In this document: positions 61,501-64,000 of the stretch, in pieces
How positions within the stretch are numbered: the first letter of the stretch is position 1
Layout: every line of letters begins with the position of its first letter
Assembly (NCBI RefSeq): GCF_039543525.1
Contig: NZ_BAABJX010000026.1
Coordinates: 65,534 to 129,533 of the forward strand
Length of the DNA: 64,000 bases
Direction: 5' to 3'
From: Algivirga pacifica
GTDB taxonomy: Bacteria; Bacteroidota; Bacteroidia; Cytophagales; Flammeovirgaceae
The notes under the pieces: generated by a model
What the model was told of the DNA's origin: nothing
Database searches by the model: none
Seen by the model: the letters and a program-made list of their open reading frames with translations, nothing else
Program-made: the position numbers and the translations under genes

Positions 61501-62694
61501 TATCAAGAAGTGAAAATAGTATTTGATCTCCACAGGCACCTTTCGGTAGACCTCTTCCCTTTGTTGGTTATCTTTAAAGGTATACACCCCTTCATTAGAT
61601 ACAAACAACAATTGGTACTCAATACACTCCTTCAGTCCTATCTGTAAATCCTCCTCAGCCATTTCCAAAACCCCTTGAATAAAGGTTTTATTTCCTTCAC
61701 CCAAACAGCTTACAAAATACAAGAGTCGCCTACCTTGTAAAGAAAGCCTTCTCATTTGTAACTCTGTTACACTATGGTATTGCTCTTGCTTGAGTAATGT
61801 TTTCACTGCATAACGATCCGTTTGCCATACCTCATCCTGTTTCCACAAGCAGTTATTCAGCTTCAGTTTTTCCAGTACCGATAGCAATCGGGTAATATTC
61901 CCCTCACTCTCTTCAAATACAAATTCCTTTAACTCACGACTACAATATCCCTCCAGGTATTCCTGAGCGACCTCTGAGATATCCTCAAACCCGAGAGGCT
62001 TTAAGACCAGTTTACTGATCATCAGACGGCTCCATTCCAGGTCATTCAGAATAGATTGTATCTCATCTCCCAATACCTCCTGAGAGTGTACCGGATAAGA
62101 AATCAATACAAATAAATTAGATTGTGAACTATGTTGTAGGATGTAATTCAAGACGTAAAAGCTGGCCTTATCCACGTATTGCAGATCATCATAGACCATC
62201 ACGACCCTTCTAGAGGAAAACGATAACAGCTGCTCTACCAAAAGCATAAACAAGTGAGGCAGCTGATTAGAGATCTTCTTATACCCTTCCTTATCAGGCA
62301 CCTCCGTCCAATCATTCAGCAACAAGGCTACCTCTGGAACATAATCGGTAATTTGTAACAATGCCACCCCCAACTCCTTCTTTAATGCAAAAGAGAGTTC
62401 TTCAATTTCATGCTTGTCTAATACATTCAGCAGGAACTTAATATAATCCGATAATATACACCGGAAAGAGTAATAAGGAATATGCTTATTCAGAGAGTTA
62501 CTGTTCCCTTCCAATACCAAAGTATGATCTGAGACCCCTTGTGTAAACTCTCTAATTAATCGTGTTTTTCCTCTCCCCTCATCCCCTGTAATAATGGCTA
62601 CTGCAGTACTTTCCTTATGGTCATCATAAAACTTCAGTAAGGCGTTTAGTTCATTGGTTCTAGTAAAGAACGAATTGAATGAGGCGTTCATCAT
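58495..62694 (-). CDS. fused AAA/TPR-like/GAF sensor histidine kinase
   Basis: A 1399-residue soluble sensor. Residues about 1-280 are an AAA/ORC-like ATPase module with Walker A GDEGRGKT (37-44) and Walker B RRVVMVYDDLQYVD. Residues about 290-970 are mostly alpha-helical, TPR-like. A GAF-like domain (about 1000-1160, FTDKVSMGAIVKRLLILAMK, RSMLCVPVSM) is followed by a HisKA_3 helix with H1202 in AQDLHDSIGGML and an HATPase domain (EITQNVIKHAKAS, IIIEDNGVGFD). No transmembrane segments, so it senses a cytoplasmic cue. The architecture parallels MalT-like STAND regulators but ends in a kinase. Confidence 0.9.
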   Translation of the reverse strand: MMNASFNSFFTRTNELNALLKFYDDHKESTAVAIITGDEGRGKTRLIREFTQGVSDHTLVLEGNSNSLNKHIPYYSFRCILSDYIKFLLNVLDKHEIEELSFALKKELGVALLQITDYVPEVALLLNDWTEVPDKEGYKKISNQLPHLFMLLVEQLLSFSSRRVVMVYDDLQYVDKASFYVLNYILQHSSQSNLFVLISYPVHSQEVLGDEIQSILNDLEWSRLMISKLVLKPLGFEDISEVAQEYLEGYCSRELKEFVFEESEGNITRLLSVLEKLKLNNCLWKQDEVWQTDRYAVKTLLKQEQYHSVTELQMRRLSLQGRRLLYFVSCLGEGNKTFIQGVLEMAEEDLQIGLKECIEYQLLFVSNEGVYTFKDNQQREEVYRKVPVEIKYYFHFLIGTCFMQEANLTGQQKNVSWLMQAVDHLNHAGDYVTDIIELVRLNLQVGKIAQENADYESATMHFNRGLLLLEKEVVPLKILIPLKSELTLRKAECDYFLEDFDLAEVTLDELLESPVALRERMQAYRFKVLINTHIGRLKKAFEILKIALTELGVDVSEWGEQEVKEEVQKEEQKLQEVIDHIGLEGLLKKQPDREQTEEEILLLELLYVGGIAINYASETLMIWQSLRIINLGVETGLNQYTALALVTYGRMLIGVYQHLEKGYTFGELGLSLHYELQDLSLRTRVSGVFSFFIHFWKKPLKEVIPVLREGVEIGLKAGDPYGSFVLQTHLVNCRFIAGESLKKLQDDIYQLTDTRFKNFTSYILDYHRELLLALTGENLSFALGESTQVEVNAFAHEEAFYRYYVTGKYAFFFGYFEDAMHAFTQARMSWFLHKSSPLYSETLYYYALSVMLNFQNIEPEERKHYLDEIQDLIDQFVLWQQSSPENFQHKCTLLYAEYQRVTGRAGDGEMYQKALEEVESTPYIQDKALIHILLMRYYVVGRGVVTEATDQFRKAIHALKKWGAKAVEKQLHNQYRYLHDGMVSTMATYASIGELQLHFTDKVSMGAIVKRLLILAMKQTGADKATLILEEQGQLKVLGKGNALDFSIRYYEDPKFIKDTELEFSVILYAYRKKEVVNLTPESNHSLHLLHNRNTDVRSMLCVPVSMPNGRNIIFSLESSLVSNVFTSENIKKFNMLASQAAMNMYNALVHQQTVQLNEQLRQEVKEKAMLNEFIEEQRIQHIGQINETQEAERKRIAQDLHDSIGGMLSSVRMRFKDFSKDITEERQQQYLQVVGMLDQTFQEVRRISHNMMPGALIKFGLDSALQDYLEDLQIASELDVSYHVWGNDEENRLPAKMEMNLFRICQEITQNVIKHAKASKLSVQLMYHEESLNIIIEDNGVGFDTSLEYKGIGIDNIMSRVKFLGGEVTIDSFLQKGTTFLLDIPITKLNKQESYEYN

Positions 62695-62890
62695 TGATAC
62701 AGTTTATCAAGCACTTTGAATGGCACAGACCCACAGAAGTGCTTAGTGTTAGTAAGTAGTGAATAAAAAAATAGCTTTTAGCGCGTATTTGAATCAGTCC
62801 TTCAAATAAGCCCTTCATATACCTTGGTGTTAGACGTTAGGAGGTATATCTTATATTTAATGGGGAAAAGTTAGTTAATTATGATGTAAA

Positions 62891-63706
62891 TCACTCTCCT
62901 TTCTGTGCAATTTTTTCTTGTAAGCGTACGATTTGATAGTTATCTGGGTACTCTTTTAGCGCTTTTACAATATAATCTTTCGCTTTCTCTGAGTCTGAAT
63001 TTTGTATATACATCTTAATCAAGAAAACGTAGGCTTCCAGTTTTCCCCAAGTAGGAGCATAACGTCTTTCCTCGTTCACTTCCTCCCGCTCTTCTTCCAG
63101 CTGTATCGCTTTCAATAGATACTTTTCTGCTTTTTTGCCCCCTCCATATAAACTAGGAGTATGGTAATCGATACTACCATACACATAACAGGTTCGTGGA
63201 TTTTCGTCGTCCATATCCAAGGCCTTTCCTGCGTACTTGATTGCCGAGAGTCCCGTAGACAACTTCGTGAAACTTTTGAACTGAGCACTATACCCTTGCA
63301 TTAGCGCTAGCAAAGCATACTCTTCTTCTGATTTCTCCTCGATATCTTCCAGACAATCGACTCCATAATCAATCTCCTTCTCAGCCTGTTTGTGATCTTT
63401 GGCTTCAAAATAAAAAATAGAGGCGTAAAACTGCAGGTATGCTCTCCAGTACAACCAACTCTCAGGTTTCTGTTCTCCAGGGTAGGCATCAAAAAAATCT
63501 TGCATATCTTTCAATGCAATGTTCTGTTTTCCTTTTATACTTGTCACAAAAGCCTCATAGATTTGCTTCTGTATATCCAAGGGTAAAAAGTAGTCTTCTT
63601 TCTCGGCAAGAACACGTTGTTGGTCGGGTTCCTTTCTTGCAAGTCCTTCCTGTGCATTAGCCGAAAAAAAGGTCATCGATAATAGAAAAAAGAGAATCTG
63701 TTTCAT
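62891..63706 (-). CDS. secreted TPR-like protein
   Basis: A 271-residue exported protein with signal peptide MKQILFFLLSMTFFSANAQ. The rest is helical with TPR-like repeats (LQFYASIFYFEAKDHKQAEK, YSAQFKSFTKLSTGLSAIKY, KMYIQNSDSEKAKDYIVKAL). A YVYGSIDYHTPSLYGGGKKA loop resembles one I recall from tetratricopeptide proteins of unknown role. The longest frame starts with TTG 63715; ATG 63706 is used. Confidence 0.75.
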   Translation of the reverse strand: MKQILFFLLSMTFFSANAQEGLARKEPDQQRVLAEKEDYFLPLDIQKQIYEAFVTSIKGKQNIALKDMQDFFDAYPGEQKPESWLYWRAYLQFYASIFYFEAKDHKQAEKEIDYGVDCLEDIEEKSEEEYALLALMQGYSAQFKSFTKLSTGLSAIKYAGKALDMDDENPRTCYVYGSIDYHTPSLYGGGKKAEKYLLKAIQLEEEREEVNEERRYAPTWGKLEAYVFLIKMYIQNSDSEKAKDYIVKALKEYPDNYQIVRLQEKIAQKGE

Positions 63707-63865
63707 AATGAGCAAGCATTAGTAGAACAACAAGGTTTTCTTGAGAAGATACAAATTTCATTGCATAAATTCTACAAAAGACCAATTGTACGCAATGATC
63801 TAAAATGCTTTCCATAAAGATTCATTCACTTTCTTTAATACTTTCAAAAAAATAGGGGGACGATT

Positions 63866-64000
63866 ATTAAGGTTGAATATTTATTCGTCACACTACCAAA
63901 TCGCTTTGTTGAGGCGACTTACGCCGCTGGTTGAGTAGAGCTTCGCTCGTTGAGTAGCCCTTCGGGCTGTTGAGATTCAGCAGTACTGCGTTTTCTCAAC
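63866..64000. repeat. junction of three repeat families, cut by the window edge
   Basis: ATTAAGGTTGAATATTTATTCGTC-type REPIN terminus (63866-63890), then ACTACCAAATCGCTTTGTTGA resembling the hairpin at 34637-34721 (63891-63911), then a type A compound hairpin from 63908: GCG..CGC, GAGC-TTC-GCTC and GCCC-TTC-GGGC modules, then the GCAGTACTGC core and TCTCAAC. The right arm is outside the window. It lies about 200 bases upstream of the TPR-like gene; no gene is seen in 63707-64000. Confidence 0.85.

Noticed and set aside
58495..62694. MalT/LuxR-type STAND transcription factor
   Set aside because: The C-terminus is GAF plus HisKA_3/HATPase with no helix-turn-helix; the DNA-binding domain is on the adjacent regulator.

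Overview
The window reads as chromosomal DNA of a low-to-mid GC marine-type Bacteroidota, most likely order Cytophagales (inference). The signs are: a SusC/SusD pair, LytTR and fused-sensor two-component systems, a type IX secretion (T9SS) plug protein with T9SS-style C-terminal tails, a family Ic aspartate aminotransferase, a Bacteroidota-type tryptophan dioxygenase, and a lack of strong Shine-Dalgarno sites. No phage, plasmid or CRISPR genes are seen.

Layout. 0.36-8.2 kb (minus): an adaptor/RND pump/TolC efflux set followed by a LytS-like sensor kinase and LytTR regulator. 8.8-12.2 kb: phosphoglucomutase, tRNA-Gly, a degenerate tRNA-like copy, a membrane protein. 12.5-30 kb: mostly single housekeeping or accessory genes (caspase-like protease with a beta-propeller, lysoplasmalogenase, T9SS plug, tryptophan dioxygenase, two Fe-S electron-transfer proteins, methyltransferase, metallo-hydrolase, small-molecule kinase, inositol-phosphatase-like enzyme, LD-carboxypeptidase, hydrolase-OsmC fusion). 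30-37 kb: outer-membrane protein, secreted serine hydrolase, M14 peptidase, MFS carriers. 37-57.7 kb: aspartate aminotransferase, then a probable peptidoglycan amino-sugar scavenging locus: GH10-like glycosidase, large amidase, lipoprotein, SusD with an embedded PDZ-like domain, SusC, GH3 hexosaminidase of NagZ type, AmpG-like permease, GNAT and BadF-type sugar kinase. 57.9-62.7 kb: a 1399-residue ATPase/GAF/histidine-kinase fusion translationally overlapping a NarL-type regulator; then a TPR-like secreted protein.

The most striking content is intergenic. Four repeat systems occupy the gaps. (1) Compound hairpins: strings of tiny variable stems with TTC/TGC/TAC triloops joined by GTTGAG (type A) or GTTGAA (type B) linkers, mirrored by CTCAAC/TTCAAC on the other arm; type A sits at or on stop codons. 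(2) Tandem arrays whose unit is always 7 nt (TTTTACC, GCAGTGA, CCTTCTT, ATCCTTC, GAAGAAT, TTTCAAT and others), at gene edges and often in inverted pairs. (3) A REPIN-like palindromic element flanking a RAYT/IS200-type transposase, with an orphan copy 6 kb away. (4) A short GGGCGACC...GTCGCCC hairpin which, twice, is fused to TTTTACC heptamers directly before a start codon. Systems 1 and 2 are the best candidates for something undescribed.

Protein functions are assigned from motifs and remembered family resemblance only; no search was run. Where the longest open frame began at TTG or GTG, or extended upstream through repeat DNA, an internal ATG was chosen and this is stated.
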